DNA of 64,000 nucleotides, from positions 8,002,122-8,066,121 of the forward strand of contig LR990044.1 in NCBI GenBank assembly GCA_905147135.1. Direction: 5' to 3'. The position numbers were made by a program, and so were the translations under genes. Position 1 is the first letter of the stretch. Each line of letters begins with the position of its first letter. The notes beneath the pieces were generated by a model. That model was given only the letters and a program-made list of their open reading frames with translations, searched no databases and had not been told where the DNA came from. The DNA comes from Blastobasis lacticolella. Taxonomy: Eukaryota > Arthropoda > Insecta > Lepidoptera > Blastobasidae. Below are positions 1 through 11,844 of this stretch, in pieces.

Positions 1-255
1 TCGTCACAGCCCATAACAGTCCACTGCGTGACTTAGGACTTCTCCGACGAAAGGAGATGCTATTGCCATAATCGCCACGCTTGGCAGGCGTCAGGTTATA
101 AAGATAACAATGGAAAAAGCTGCTGCCCGTTTTCCAGCCAACGGAGACTCTAGATCTTTTGCCTTAAAAGCCTTAGTCGCCTTGTACGACACTCACGAGT
201 GTAACGGGTTGGTGCTATTCTACTCTGCCGGATACCACACGGCCACTGGTGTGTT
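1..255 (-). repeat. Dispersed LINE-type 3' repeat, reverse orientation
   Basis: On the minus strand this reads like the 3' part of a repeat also present on the plus strand at 11845-12118. Both contain the CACGGCCA/TGGCCGTG region, the Lys/Arg-rich stretch and the end in which 'cagtggactgt' is followed by 'gggctgtga'. I know this ending as a frequent lepidopteran non-LTR retrotransposon tail; that is memory, not a search. No coding frame survives. The copy is cut by the window edge. Confidence 0.6.
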
Positions 256-688
256 ATATTCTGGTGGGTTATAATCTCATTGCCACTACCTTATTGTAGA
301 CTAGTGAAATGACATTTACTATATGGCATCTACAGTTGTGGTTTTGTCTACTGTTCACGTAAGTTGGTGGTGCTGGTGGTGTGTTGGTCTTTGCTGACAA
401 CTGTCAAAGGAAGTTATTGTGATGTGGGTCTTATAATGAGAATTATCATCATCATCATCAGCACATAACTGCTGGTACCGTGCCCCCTCCCCAACAATGC
501 AGGGGTTTGTCGTAATCTACATGCTTGGTAAGCAGGATAGAGATCGCAGTCTTGAAATTATACAACAGACAACGCTGCTGACAATCTGGATTCTCGGAGG
601 TACTATCTTAGTCAGTACTTGACTTAAAAACCTCCGGTACGTAGGTAGGTGCTTTTCTAAGCTATGTCAGAGCACCGGTCAGTATTCA

Positions 689-958
689 ACTAATGTAAAT
701 TAGTGAAACACTCTGCTCCGGTGCTCTTACGGTGAGGGAAACCGTCGTGAGAAAAACTGCACCAGGCGACTGACTGTGTAACCATGATCCAATTTGGTAA
801 AGTTCACCTGTTAACAGGGTTACGGAGGTTAGACGGCAGTCGTTCCATTGTAATTACCTTATCTTCCAAATCCTGGATCATGGTCAAGGTGGACTCCGGG
901 CCCTCGCGCGAAAGATATGCTCTACCGGAATATTGACGCTAAGATAATTATGATGAGA
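689..958 (+). mobile_element. SINE-B copy, body only
   Basis: Matches the SINE-B body seen full length at 29868-30213: the blocks 'ctcttacggtgagggaaa', 'gtaaccatgatccaa', 'cctggatcatggtcaagg' and the end near 'gacgctaagat' occur in the same order. The tRNA-like head is missing. A short hairpin (agagcaccgg at 669, ccggtgctct at 718) overlaps the 5' side. Confidence 0.75.
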
Positions 959-2282
959 ATACGTTGGTGCCTTAACATATTTTGCAGGATACTACACGGC
1001 CATGGCTTTGAGTCCGCAAATTGACTAGAAATGATTAGAAATGCAGTCACGAGGTTCTTAACCTGGGAATCAGCCTACTACAACAAACTTATGAAATTTT
1101 AATACGTACTTTTTTTGCTTATTTACATTTTGTCGTAGTTACGTCAGTTTTACTCAAAGACTAACTTAGACCTAGATATAATGACCTAGAAATAATAATG
1201 TTGCCACAACACATTTATGTTATTAAGATAAGACTCATTGCTATGTTACGGGTACAAACCTCCTTGGTTTTTACGTAATTGTAGTAGTATAAGTGTTTAT
1301 AGAAAATGTAAAAATAATAATAAAAAAAAAAAAAAAAAAAATAACGGCTCGATGGAATTGTAGTTGGATCGTAACCACAGTAATTGAGAGTCGATTGAAT
1401 TACAACTTAATTACCTTTACCTACAAGTTTTTGCAGAATATAAAATTTGTCTCGAGTTGTAATCTAACTGTGAGATAACTAAAAATAACGGACTTGAAAC
1501 CATAATTATCGACCATTACTAAAAACAACATTGCCCGCTCACCAATTCAAGTTTATCTGGTTTTAATTAGGATATATTCCCTGGCTACAATAGGATTAGG
1601 CGAGAATGGGGCGCAGGGCGATCTCGAGGATTTATTTATAAATACAGCATTGTCTCCGTTAAGCCCTTTGTCATTTTAGCAACGTGTGCGAGATTAATTC
1701 GGAGGTATATCCCTTTCCTTGGTGATGTGTGGCTGCGGCATTGGGTAATATGTGGCGCAGGGCCGTTTGCAGGGTCGTAGGTGGCCTTAAGGAGAAAAGT
1801 AATAGGGCAATAGGGTGCATTTTGCCTGTGTTAGAATTTTATCACGTAAGGTTGTTTCTATGGAATAGGCAGATACGATGTTGTTGTGCTTGCTGCGGTG
1901 CTAGTTCTAACAAATCTCTTACGCGCGTTCTTTTGGTCTATTTCCTACACAGCGATATTATAATTTTTTTATAACGAAAGTATTTAATGATGTCAGTTTT
2001 GATTTTAGCGATAAGTTAGGTTCAAGTTTATAATTGGTCTATTATCGATATAGCTGGAAAAATCCATATTCTCGAATGTTCCTAAATGTAAATGGGAGAT
2101 GCAAGAGCCGATAAAGATGATAATGACAGTAATTTACCTATATACTAATACCAGGTGCAGAGACAACGTCAGATCCTTTTGCATCATATACCCTACAGAG
2201 TCTGAGATTCAGCTGTCAGTGATAATGTATTTTTTATATTACACAGTATGTTTTTGTAGGAGGAAAAACTTCTGTACTTCCG

Positions 2283-2460
2283 ACCGATCAGAAATTGAAA
2301 TGATGAATTTTAATTTCATGTTATATGTATAATAAATATGTATTAAAAACTAAATAAGTAGTTTATCAGTTATCTTAACACCAGCTTGTTTACTTTTAGG
2401 CTAGATGGCGCTCTGTCAATTGTCTAAGCATATTATTTATTTATTTATTATTTTATTTAC
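2283..2460 (+). mobile_element. SINE-A fragment, 3' half
   Basis: Carries the SINE-A 3' blocks 'gaaattgaaatgatgaatt', 'tataataaatatgtatt', 'ctagatggcgct' and a TTTATTTATT tail. The tRNA-like head is absent, as in a 5'-truncated insertion. Same family as 47637-47893 and 57757-58036. Confidence 0.75.
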
Positions 2461-2694
2461 TACCCAAATTCGTGTCTGGCGGCCCGATAGGCGGCCTGTT
2501 ATCGGGCCCGTTCATACCGTGTCTCACGCCAAGCCAAATCTGCGAGCTTAAAACGTATTTTGTATTCGAATATGAAATTGAATACTTACGGAATTTTGCT
2601 AAGAATTAAATTTCTTTGGCAGACGTGAAAGGGCGTTAACCTTTCTACATTGTTTGAAGGCTGTTCTTGTGCTATCTATATCTATATAAATAGC

Positions 2695-3151
2695 ATAATT
2701 ACAGCAATGTCGCTTTTCGCCGTCTGACCCTACGTATCTATGTAAGTATATATCTATGTACGCTTAGATATTACAAACTGCTTTTTGTAAAACTTAGTCG
2801 TAAGTACATTGCTACTGATTTAAGTATAGGAGGTGCTTGGTGTTTCGATTAGGTCATTTTGAAAATGATGGTAAAATCATAATAAGTTAGTTGCTACTCT
2901 CGCGCTGTCTGCTCTGCACACGGTCCTCATTGAAATTACCAAATCCGGCGTTTTTATTCTCCTATCCGTTACATTCGCATTTTCATTAATGCAATTCAGG
3001 ATTTTATTAATGCGGTTTTCAACAAACGGTTTTAGTCACTTAGATAATATACAATAGGTAGAGTGATTTAAGAGGAAGGTTTTTAAGCAAGAAAAAAGGT
3101 AGGTAAGGGCAAAGTAGGTGTACGTGAACGAAGCCGCGCCAGGATTACTAG
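2695..3151 (+). mobile_element. Helitron-like non-autonomous element, degenerate
   Basis: Shares with 7960-8076, 9620-9777 and 35045-35190 the order: a 'ctatgtatgt'-like block, 'gcggttttcaac', 'atagagtgatttaagagga', 'gtaggtgtacg', 'cgaagccgc', then an end in CTAG followed by T. Ending in CTRR and inserting before T is the known hallmark of Helitrons. No TIR or target duplication is seen, which also fits. No coding capacity. Confidence 0.5.
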
Positions 3152-3769
3152 TGTAAGAGTACTTGTACATCAAAGTTTAGGTCCAATGTTCTAAACTAAT
3201 ACTAAAAGGAAAAATATGTGTTTGTAAGTGTGTGTAATGGATAAATTAAAAAAAATACTTATTCGGCGCCGCGTCATCGGCATTAACATCATCCGACAAT
3301 TTTACGCGGCGAAGTAATGGGTTTAAGTATATTACAAATAAATTAAATTAATATATCATATTTTGCTTTTTATCTTTTACTAGTTGTCCTTGCTCCTTGC
3401 TCTTGAATCACTCTATATATTGTTGAAAACTGCATAAAAATCCGTAACGTAGTTTGAAAGATCTAAGCATACACACAATAGCGGGACAGCCTGCGGGAAG
3501 TCACTCTGTTTTATACTACATATAGACGAACTCCACTGTTATCACAACGATGTATAACAAAACAACCAACCTTACAAGCAAGTAAATTAACAACAACCTA
3601 CCTATAATAAGAACAGAAAACAGGCAAAACTATTTAGATCTCGATCTGTCTTGGGGGCGATGTACTCGATCGATACGCCATCTTGCGAGTGGTAGCCGCC
3701 TTGTCGATACGTCAAGGCTTCTGGGACTCACCACCCGATGTTCAGTCATCAATCACTACCTTTACGTAC

Positions 3770-3979
3770 CTTGTAAAGTTCCTGGAAATCCTCTAAATCT
3801 AAAACATTGTCGGGGTTTCGGGGTAATGTATCCATTGTTTCAGTGGTAATAAATACCTTGAGGGGAATGTCTTGAAAGTTGGGGTTAGCAAAATGTGTAG
3901 GGTGATTGGTGAATCGTTGTCGAATCGAATTGGCTGGGAGGAGAGGCCATTTGCTATACTTGTGGCCCTAAAACTCGTC
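3770..3979 (-). CDS. Possible last exon of the main gene (frame ambiguous)
   Basis: Read on the minus strand, a pyrimidine-rich run (4019 down to about 4000) is followed by a CCAAG acceptor at 3981-3980. Entering in phase 2, as the exon at 8121 requires, gives 59 codons (start TSFRATSIANG, end PETPTMF) and a TAG at 3801-3799. A second frame of the same strand, entered in phase 0 from a TTTTAG acceptor (exon start 3967), is also open for 66 codons (GHKYSKWPLLP to DFQELYK) and ends at a good AAG/GTACGT donor after 3770. The second frame looks more protein-like, but its phase does not join the upstream exon. It could be an alternative exon, an exon joined through one I missed, or an old transposon remnant. 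I recognise neither peptide. Confidence 0.35.
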
Positions 3980-5237
3980 CTTGGATACCGGAATTAAAAA
4001 AAAAAAAGAGAAAATCACGTTCCCATGTGCCTTCTAAATATAAATAAAAATATATTGTTTGGCATTACCTAAACAAACCTATTCTCATTCGCAATTGCCC
4101 AATAAATTAAATTAAAAATATTGTTTGGCATACCCTTCAAATTTTATTTTTAGTTTCATTATAAAAGTTCCATTAGGTACATTAAAAATTACTTATTGAA
4201 GGTTTATGGTCTAAGACCTCCTCTTCGTTGGATTATGCGGCACGATGGTGAGTGGCCACACAAGACAATATGTCATAATCCATTATGGATTCCCTAATGA
4301 GTTATTCAATAATCAATCATCAAAATAATTTATTTGCTTGTGGTACACAGGTTATCAGTTCCTACATTTTATAAAAAAAAATTGAACCTCTGATCAGCAT
4401 ACTTTAAAACCTTATATGAAATATTGTCAAACGTAACTATATAAACTACGAATAATAATAAAAATGTCAGTAATGAATAACGTCAATATTTCACACGTCA
4501 AAAATAAAATCAATTGCAAACGTAATTACAAAAACAAAAAATAATAAATAAATCACAAATAACAAAGTCAAAATTCAAATTTAATGTAGGTAGGTACAAA
4601 ACCACAAGTAAATATATGTTTGTAATATGTAAGGGTACCGTTATTTACATACGTTGCTAGCCAAAAAGAACTCCTCGACATCGTCATCGCTTCCTCGAAT
4701 TCGAAAATCTCTTTCAAGCCAATATCCCACAGCCTTCGAGAGCGAGTGAACACGCGCAAAACGAGAGACGCTCGCAACCATTCACTCGAATATCCGGGAA
4801 AACAGAAACCGTGTCGTAGGTACATTAATCTAAAAGTATTAGAGCATTACAAGCACAATATTTCCCCAATCCACTTATAATGTTATTCCCGAGTTTCCCT
4901 CAAACAGATCGCGGGGACTGACGTCGCTGATAATTCATTCTGGCGCGAACACTGACGCCGGTGCCTCGGCGTCCCTGACAGTTGTGGACTTGTAAACAAT
5001 CGTGACAGTTTAAAATAATTATGAAGAATTGTACCCAAGGCTCGGGAAGCCTATAGTCGTCTACTGCATCATATCGTCCTGTACAGTGTCCTACAGAAGG
5101 AGGACAATAAGAGGATATTACAGACATTATATTTATAAATGACAAGCTTTTGTCCGCAACTTCGTTCTCGTGGAAATAGTTTTTTAAAAGATAGGCAGTT
5201 TATCTTTTTCCCGAGCGACCATTTTAAATGACCTCCC

Positions 5238-5318
5238 TAATGTACCCTACCCTACACCTACCCTACGCCTACACCTACAACTACCTTACACCTACTCAAC
5301 ATCTACCCTACAACTACT
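5238..5318. repeat. Imperfect CTACCCTACA-type tandem repeat
   Basis: A run of variants of ACCTACCCTAC and ACAACTACC with drifting spacing. It is pyrimidine-rich on this strand, not a multiple-of-three coding repeat, and not an insect telomere repeat (TTAGG). Confidence 0.7.
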
Positions 5319-5319
5319 G

Positions 5320-5700
5320 ACTTCACTTGTTTTAAAACAAAAGGATAAAATGTATCCTATGTCGTTCTCCTGGTTCTAAGCTATCTCCCCACCAATTTTC
5401 AGCCAAATCGGTTCAGCCGTTCTTGAGTTATTAAAAGCGTAACTAACACGACTTTCTTTTATATATATAGATTTACTTATTAGATGCCCGTTCACGACAT
5501 CGTCGGCGGGGGCCCTTCAGCTACTATATCAACTTTATATCGCGGTCGCCGCCATATTGAATTTATTATGACGTCACGTTCACGTCCGACGTCTGTTTCC
5601 GACTAGTCCCACCCAAGTTCGGTCAAAATCGGTTCAGTAATAAAGTGGTCAAGCGGTAACAGACAGAGTTACTTTCGCATATATAATATAATTAGTTTGG
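5320..5700 (+). repeat. Two diverged LINE/MITE-type 3' tails
   Basis: Two adjoining blocks each contain the 'aaatcggttcag' motif, followed by a purine-rich stretch and an AT-rich end ('tatatatatagattt' near 5462; 'catatataataatt'-like near 5680). This is a pattern I know from lepidopteran RTE/CR1-type tails. No ORF survives. Family assignment is weak. Confidence 0.45.
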
Positions 5701-6242
5701 TTAGGATCAATCATAGGAAGTTCCTTCGCTTGCACTCGCATGGTATACTTTTGCCATACTTTAGTCTACTGAAAAAAAGAAAAACAAGTTTCGTCAATAA
5801 ACAAGTCGAAACAAATCACAAACCAAAGAACTATTGTTTGTAACCTCAACTTCATGTATTAAGAACTGGGTAAGTTCATTACGCACTCCAAAGTTGGGAA
5901 TATTGAACAGCGGAGCTCATTTATCTCAATGTACGCAAGATGCGGCCCCGTGAGCCCTAGCTAGAGTTATTAATGCGATTTCATGATGACCTACTTACGG
6001 TGGGACAACGTTTAATAAAGATATTTGGGTAAATTTGAATTTAATTGATGATTTAGCTGTGCTTGATGACTGATCGCAAAGGTACTTGTACAAGTTACTT
6101 TTATACACGCACGCGATGCACAGTGTATTTCCAATACCCTACCACAGGAATTGAAAAGGGGTTATCATAATTTGCAGCTTCATTCCTAGTGATTTATAAA
6201 ATATAAAACAAAGATTATAAGTTTTATTAATTTCGTATTTAT

Positions 6243-6445
6243 TCACTACACTTTCATCGCATATGTTATTGGGTTTATTATCACGGTAAGTATTGTTTTT
6301 ACATCGATATTTCGACGCAGTTGTGTTAGATCGTTCCTAAGGACAGGCCTACTTCTAACAGCGGGACCAGTCTGCTCGTGACAATGACGCATGCAACTGC
6401 GTTGAAATATCGATTTGAAAATAATACTTACCCGATAATATATAA
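6243..6445. mobile_element. Foldback/MITE-like element
   Basis: The left arm (about 6283-6328, 'ggtaagtattgtttttac', 'cgatatttcgacgcagttg') is repeated inverted on the right (about 6390-6438, 'caactgcgttgaaatatcg', 'aataatacttacc'). A related but less symmetric copy lies at 47155-47345 and a fragment at about 23440. A non-autonomous DNA element fits. No transposase is nearby. Confidence 0.65.
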
Positions 6446-6867
6446 TCATATTGTAGCCATGCTTCCGTCCTTTACCCTTGCGATTATAAATCGAGTAGAA
6501 TTAAACTAATCATATAACTGTGACTGAACTTCACTGACGGGTAAGTTCGTTTGATTATCGAATATTGGTCCTTGGCAAGGGACAACACTTAATGAACGAT
6601 TTTAGTAGTGCGGATAATTGTATTACTGATTATAATGAGCAGTTTAAGAGAAAATCGTCAGCTATATGTTCACATTTATGTTCCTAAAAACAATTGTGGA
6701 CCCACAGAAGAAAACAGCGGTATCGCTTACGACATGTTTCAGGTTCACCGCGTCGCCCGCTAAAGATTTCATATTCTTTTGAGCGGCGCCGTATCTCCAA
6801 CTTTGGGGGCCCGAATTCAATTCGTTAAAGGAACTAAAAGGGATTTGACAAAAAGGTGAAAAGTCTA

Positions 6868-7224
6868 AGGCGAGAGCGTCTCTGCATTAATGATGCGTCG
6901 AGTCGCGGCCGTCCGCCCGATGCCTCCCACCAACACGATTATTTTTCCTTGAATTGAAATATTAATATTGTACGAGCCACGTTTTCTGCTTAGAGGGATT
7001 TCGCCCCCTTTTATTGTTGACAATTCGCCTTTGTACGTGAGTTCCCCCAAGGATTCGTTTGGAAAAAAATCGACTCTACATTTCGCTGAGTCGCTACTTA
7101 GAGCGTCAATGTTCCATCGAAAGCCTTTAGACGCACGATTAGATATTCGCGTAAATGACAATTGAACAACAGGCTTCGCTTTACGCGATCTCGAGCAACC
7201 AAACAAAGACTTAACTTCAAACAT
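6868..7224 (-). other. Unassigned 119-codon minus-strand ORF
   Basis: Starts MFEVKSLFGCSRSRKAKP and ends NAETLSP before a TAG. It is open for 119 codons in otherwise stop-rich intron sequence. I recognise no domain, and it has neither a convincing acceptor-donor pair nor a promoter. An overlapping plus-strand frame (6968-7165) is also open. The surroundings (6760-6950) are GC-normal and free of known repeats. Conserved non-coding sequence, an old transposon ORF or chance are all possible. I would not call it a gene on this evidence. Confidence 0.2.
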
Positions 7225-7959
7225 AATTGTTGCAGATAAGAAAACAATTGCAATAACTTAAGATACTTATACTGGAAGTACGAGAGAGTTGGGCCGTAAT
7301 ACATATTATGAGTAACAACATGAATATGTATGTGTAGAGGTTATTAAAGTATCAGATACGTCCCGCCATGCTGGCGCGTCATTAAGAGCTCCGTGTCCAT
7401 GAATCATGTCTTGATGAACTAAATTGTTTATGGAAGATACTACGGTCTGGATTGAATATTTATTTTGACGTAGTGAGAATGTAGAGTTGCATAAAAATTC
7501 GGGACCAAGTATAGTTCCTTGAGGCACTCCACCTCAAATTCATAGTTTCGGTTACATTTCACTCTGATTGAGATGAATGCGCTATGCCAAACCGTAATAC
7601 TGTCAAACAATACACACTTATGAGTACCTGAAACCTGAAATAAGCTAACCTGAAAATGGCGCTTTCATACGCGTAGTTAGATTCCCATTCATAGTAGAGC
7701 AGTTTAATTAATTACATTATTATTTCTGTTCTGTATCCCTTTTGTGAATACCCTACAGAGCAATTATACGCTAATTAGAAGCTTTATAATACTCACGAAT
7801 TTCTATACCTAAACTACATTTCAATAGAAATAGACAAAAGGAGAGCACGATAAGGATAAATATTATCTACAGAAATATAAATAAATTGACTTCTATACAT
7901 TTATATTATACATCTTCTATATCATCTATGATCGCTTCCTGCCGTCTGTCTGTATGTAT

Positions 7960-8076
7960 CTACAGAAATACAATAGATAGAGTGATTTAAGAGGAAGGAT
8001 TATAAGCAACGAAAAATGGTAGGTAGGGGTAATGGAGGTGTATCTACGCGAACGAAGCCGCAGCAGGCCACTAGTA
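7960..8076 (+). mobile_element. Helitron-like 3' end
   Basis: Contains 'gagtgatttaagaggaagg', 'gtaggtaggggtaa', 'cgaacgaagccgc' and ends CCACTAG before T, like the ends at 3151 and 9777. It stops only about 45 bases from the donor of the 8.1-kb exon (transcribed the other way). Confidence 0.5.
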
Positions 8077-8120
8077 TTAAAATAAATATAGATCCTTTAA
8101 ATGTATGTGAAAATACTTAC

Positions 8121-8223
8121 CAATGCCGAGCTCTACTTTTGACTTTTTCTAACGGAGCGTACTTTACATATATTGGATTTTCTTTAGAAGCGATGACGAA
8201 CATTCGCTCGACAAAATTCCCTC
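8121..8223 (-). CDS. Main-gene internal exon (103 bases, phase 1 to 2)
   Basis: On the minus strand an excellent pyrimidine tract (TTTTTATTTCTACTCCGTC) leads to TAG/GAG acceptors at 8225-8224 or 8222-8221. The exon ends CATTG at 8121 before a GTAAGTAT donor. Only phase-1 entry stays open: 33 codons including NFVERMFVIASKENPIY and KYAPLEKVKSRARH, the last codon split after TG. The upstream exon (ends 18065) leaves in phase 1, so they join. The first acceptor adds one Gly codon (a tandem NAGNAG acceptor). The peptide looks like ordered, conserved protein, but I do not recognise it. Main doubt: short length and a 9.8-kb intron upstream. Confidence 0.7.
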
Positions 8224-9295
8224 CTAGACGGAGTAGAAATAAAAATGTCTAGCCTCCGTTAACAGTTGATATCATCCAACACTAAAATACATACATCTGC
8301 CTACATTCTACACAAATTCACGTATTTCCACAAAAATATTTCGCTATGTAGAGCATGTAACAAGAAATGTAGAGACATATAAATGTGGAGAGAATCCATA
8401 GAGACAGCCATTGTGGCAGTGACCGGGCTGTTAACGCTGTATCGTCAACGTTTCCCAGCGACAAACACATTGAATAGCCCTGATAAGGAGGGACTCTACA
8501 ATTGACATTGTACAGATGTAGAGACGTTTGTGATTTTAACAACATAAATATTATTATTACGAGGGTTGCTATAATGATTGAGAATTTTTAGGAATACTTG
8601 CTTTGTTTATTCCTATATATTCGTACGTTCGTGAAGCTGAAGCTTAATGTCTCTTATTATGGTAATATTGGGTCCTATGAAATTGGATTGAATTTTTTTT
8701 GTAATAACGCATTTGCTTAAATATTTTTTACTGTACATAGTACAGTAGAAAGTATTTAGGCAAACTACAGTAATTACATAGGTAATTATGAAAACTACTT
8801 CTTCTTGATTTCGAAAATATAGTATGTTTAGATGCAAGTAAATCCCTAAAATTGAATAAAAATATTATCTCAAGTTATTATAGGGTTTGAAGATGCCACT
8901 TCTCGTTTGGTATTAGTTTTGCTTCTTTAACCAGATGTAATTTCATGAAAAGGGTAGTTATCAAAATGAAATAGTATGCACTAGTTACCTTAATGTTGTC
9001 TGATTATACCTACAATGGTTCATCGTAATCGGACTGGCCATTTCAAAGAAATTGAAATATGTTCGCCATAAAACGATAATTTCATAGGACCTAATTTATC
9101 TATTTATACTCGACAACGAAAAAGTCAAAAGGAAGGGTTTTGATTTTGGCAGTCTTCATATAAATAGAGCTTTAAACAATATGTCATATTTATGGGCATG
9201 ATACATTTCAATTACACATGGTACTCAACCGATCGTACAAACCATATGAGACATTTTGTAAATTATTCCCATTAATTAGGCGTAGGTATACCATG

Positions 9296-9560
9296 TTTAA
9301 CGCTATGTACATTAGTTGAATACTAACCGATGCTCTTACGGTGAGGGAAAACATCGTGATGAAATGACGACTGGATGTGTAGCCATGATCCAATCTGGTC
9401 AGTTTCCCCTTATAGCAGGGTCATTGAGGTCAGATGGCAGTCGCTCCACTGTAATTACCTGACCTGCCAAATCCTGGATTATGGTCAAGGCGGACCCCGG
9501 GCCCTCGTGCGCGAGAGCACAACCGGGACATTAACGCCAAGATGATGATGATGATACCAT
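9296..9560 (+). mobile_element. SINE-B copy lacking its tRNA-like head
   Basis: Runs from 'gctatgtacattagttga' through 'tcttacggtgaggg', 'tagccatgatccaatctgg', 'cctgacctgccaaatcctgg' to 'aacgccaagatgatgatga'. The GATGAT repeat marks its 3' end. Closely related to 29868-30213 (opposite strand). Confidence 0.85.
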
Positions 9561-9619
9561 GTTTAACGCAATTTTTAGGAGCTATGTAAAAATGCGTTTA
9601 ACGTGACTGTCATGCGTAG

Positions 9620-9777
9620 TTAGTAATGTATCTATGTATATGAGTTTAATGCGGTTTTCAGAAATAGATAGCGGGACCACTATCCAGGACCACTGTCCAA
9701 GAGGATGGTTTATAAGCAACAATGGTAAGTAGGGGAAAAGTAGGTGTACGCGAACGAAGTCGCGCCGTGTCCACTAG
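9620..9777 (+). mobile_element. Helitron-like 3' end
   Basis: Same block order as 2695-3151: 'tttaatgcggttttcag', 'atagatag', 'gtttataagcaac', 'gtaggtgtacgcgaacgaa', end CCACTAG before T. Degenerate, non-coding. Confidence 0.5.
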
Positions 9778-10497
9778 TATGGAATAAACAAATCGAAACT
9801 GGTTTCAATAGCCAATAGTCAAATATTATTAAATTTGTGATTATAAAACTCTTATGAACGTCATAGAAAATACAAAATACATTCAAAATTTATGAAAAAT
9901 TGGCCCGTGGAATCCTCGAGTCCACAGAGCAAAAAATACATAAATGTGCCAGTGGAAGGTAGCTAACTTTCCAATCTTTTTGACCGAGTCGGTATGTTCT
10001 ATCTAGTTCAGGATTACCGAATAGCGGATTTGCCTAGCTGCTCACCAAGCCGGAACATTTGCTAACGTTTCGATGAACGTAGGTTTAACGTTAGCCTATT
10101 TAGTTAATGCATTCTACATTAGCTCCGCAGCCTGTCTGCCGGCTGGCGCGACTGGCGCCTCGGAACCAGAAGATTGAATACGTGTACCGAATACTGAACT
10201 AGACAAATAATATCAAACCTCCTTCACGATACAATGTAAAAAAAATAGATCGGCCATCTTTTGGACGCGTTTTTTAATGTACTGTGGACGAAATTTTACA
10301 AAATTTTGGCTCAGGTCTTGGTAGTAAAGGTTTAGGTAGGTTGTAGTTTGCTTAATTTTGATTTACAGAAAGAACACCTATTATTTAGCATTTTTATGTT
10401 ATTTTATATGATAAAGTATGATAAAGATATATTTATTTATATTGAATTTGTACAATAGTAAAAAAAAAATTAATTTAAAAAAATTCTTTCATCTCAA

Positions 10498-10655
10498 CGT
10501 CTATACCGGTTTATGCTACACGCGCGGTCTTTGATAAAAACAAATGCTATGATAGATGAGAAATGTAATAATAATCGAGTGATCTCTGTACTATCATCGA
10601 TGATGAATTTAATACAGAGCCATCTATTGACCTCTTGTAAAACAAATGACAGCTG
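10498..10655 (+). repeat. Dispersed repeat, copy 1 of 2
   Basis: Matches 41035-41165 in the same orientation: 'gataaaaacaaat', 'tagatga', 'gcgatctttgtactatcat'-like, 'acagagccatctattgac' and 'ctcttgta'. It contains a paired 'tagtac/gtacta' symmetry, so it may be an old palindromic MITE. Family unknown. Confidence 0.65.
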
Positions 10656-11844
10656 TCAAACTATCAACAGATAACAAACTGACTTGGGGCCTCCTTGGAA
10701 GGGTGAGAATTTTTTTTCGGACACTACCCGTGGACGTATGAGTGAATAAACAAATAAGTGTTTAAAATGGAAATGGAAATGTTTAAAATGAGGGCATTTT
10801 CAACATAAATTGCAAGTTACTTATTGTTTAGATACTTATGTATCTATGATTCTATGCAAATGTTTCCTTTGCAAAAACATTTTGAATCTTGTGTAATTGT
10901 TATAAAAATGAAAATTGACTAAACGCGACTAACTGCTTACTGCTCAAAAGGTAACATAATCTTAGCGGTAGTATCGGATTTAGGTTTTTTGGAGATAATC
11001 TTCTTTGCATTTCTGACAAAAGCCGTCTTTGATGTGATGTTTACTAAGTTCAGTTTTAAATAAGAGGATTTCTGTATATAATAAGAATATTAGATGTCCA
11101 TCACGGTATCTACCAGTGTGTAAACATCCGCATAAAATCGAAGAAATAAAGTGTATGTAACTTTTTTTTTAGGCAAGCTAGAAAATATTTCTTTTTAGAA
11201 ATAAGCAGTGCCTGATGTGTCATAAGTATAGCGTGTATGTTTTATCTTGTGTACAATAAACAGTAATTTTAAAAATAAATAAATAAGTTATTTTCATGAA
11301 AGCTTTGCAACGTCAATGAATTTTCATCCGAATAATGTGAACTTAACGAGGTAACGCTCGTTTGCGTACCTTTAACTCACTTCAGAAACAAAATACCTAC
11401 CGCTACCTACGTTTCAATACACAATCTCCTCCAGTAGTCTTATCACGGCCATGAAATATGCCGGGCAGACATTCGAATACTTTCGTAGGCGGTCACGGCA
11501 TAAAACCACGACTAAATTTGAAAAAGTTCCCTTTTACGCGCGCTGTAACGGCCGGTGACGAAGAGTAATATTTTAAAATTGTGCGCTTACACGGACACAG
11601 TAAAGTTTTACGGCGCGTTTTATTTGCCTTTTAATAATTGAATTGGGAATCCTATTACGTTATTTTAGTACGAGTAAAGGCGCATACTTCGTTTTGTCAC
11701 TTGTGTTCGTTTCACGGTGCGATGGAAACAAGTTCAAATGTAAAATTATTTTATCTAAGCAAGCCTTTATCGCGCGTTCTCTACGATCGGTCTGAGTATT
11801 TGTCAAGACTAAACATACGAGCCCAAACTCGATGGGTCTACCAT

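Larger units (their letters stand above)
1..3798. other. Non-coding sequence downstream of the possible last exon
   Basis: No convincing exon is visible here apart from the marginal donor-like site near 2595. The stretch holds a LINE-type 3' repeat (1-255), a SINE-B copy (689-958), an A-run at about 1321-1341, a SINE-A fragment (2283-2460) and a Helitron-like segment ending at 3151. Positions 960-2280 and 3160-3760 look like unique AT-rich sequence with only short ORFs of 61-81 codons, none with recognisable protein character. Confidence 0.6.
3980..8120. other. Intron between the 8.1-kb exon and the possible last exon
   Basis: About 4.1 kb. It contains a CCTACACCTACC-like simple repeat (5240-5315), LINE or MITE-type 3' tails (5320-5700), a foldback element (6243-6445), an unexplained minus-strand ORF (6868-7224) and a Helitron-like end (7960-8076). 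Positions 4660-5200 are GC-normal, apparently non-repetitive, and without recognisable coding sequence. Confidence 0.55.

Noticed and set aside
1321..1341. Poly(A) run as a retroposed mRNA tail
   Set aside because: The sequence before it shows no gene or SINE similarity; a simple A-run in AT-rich sequence is sufficient.
2595..2675. Exon suggested by a GTAAGTATTC donor on the minus strand
   Set aside because: The open stretch has no pyrimidine tract before its AG and would need the wrong entry phase.
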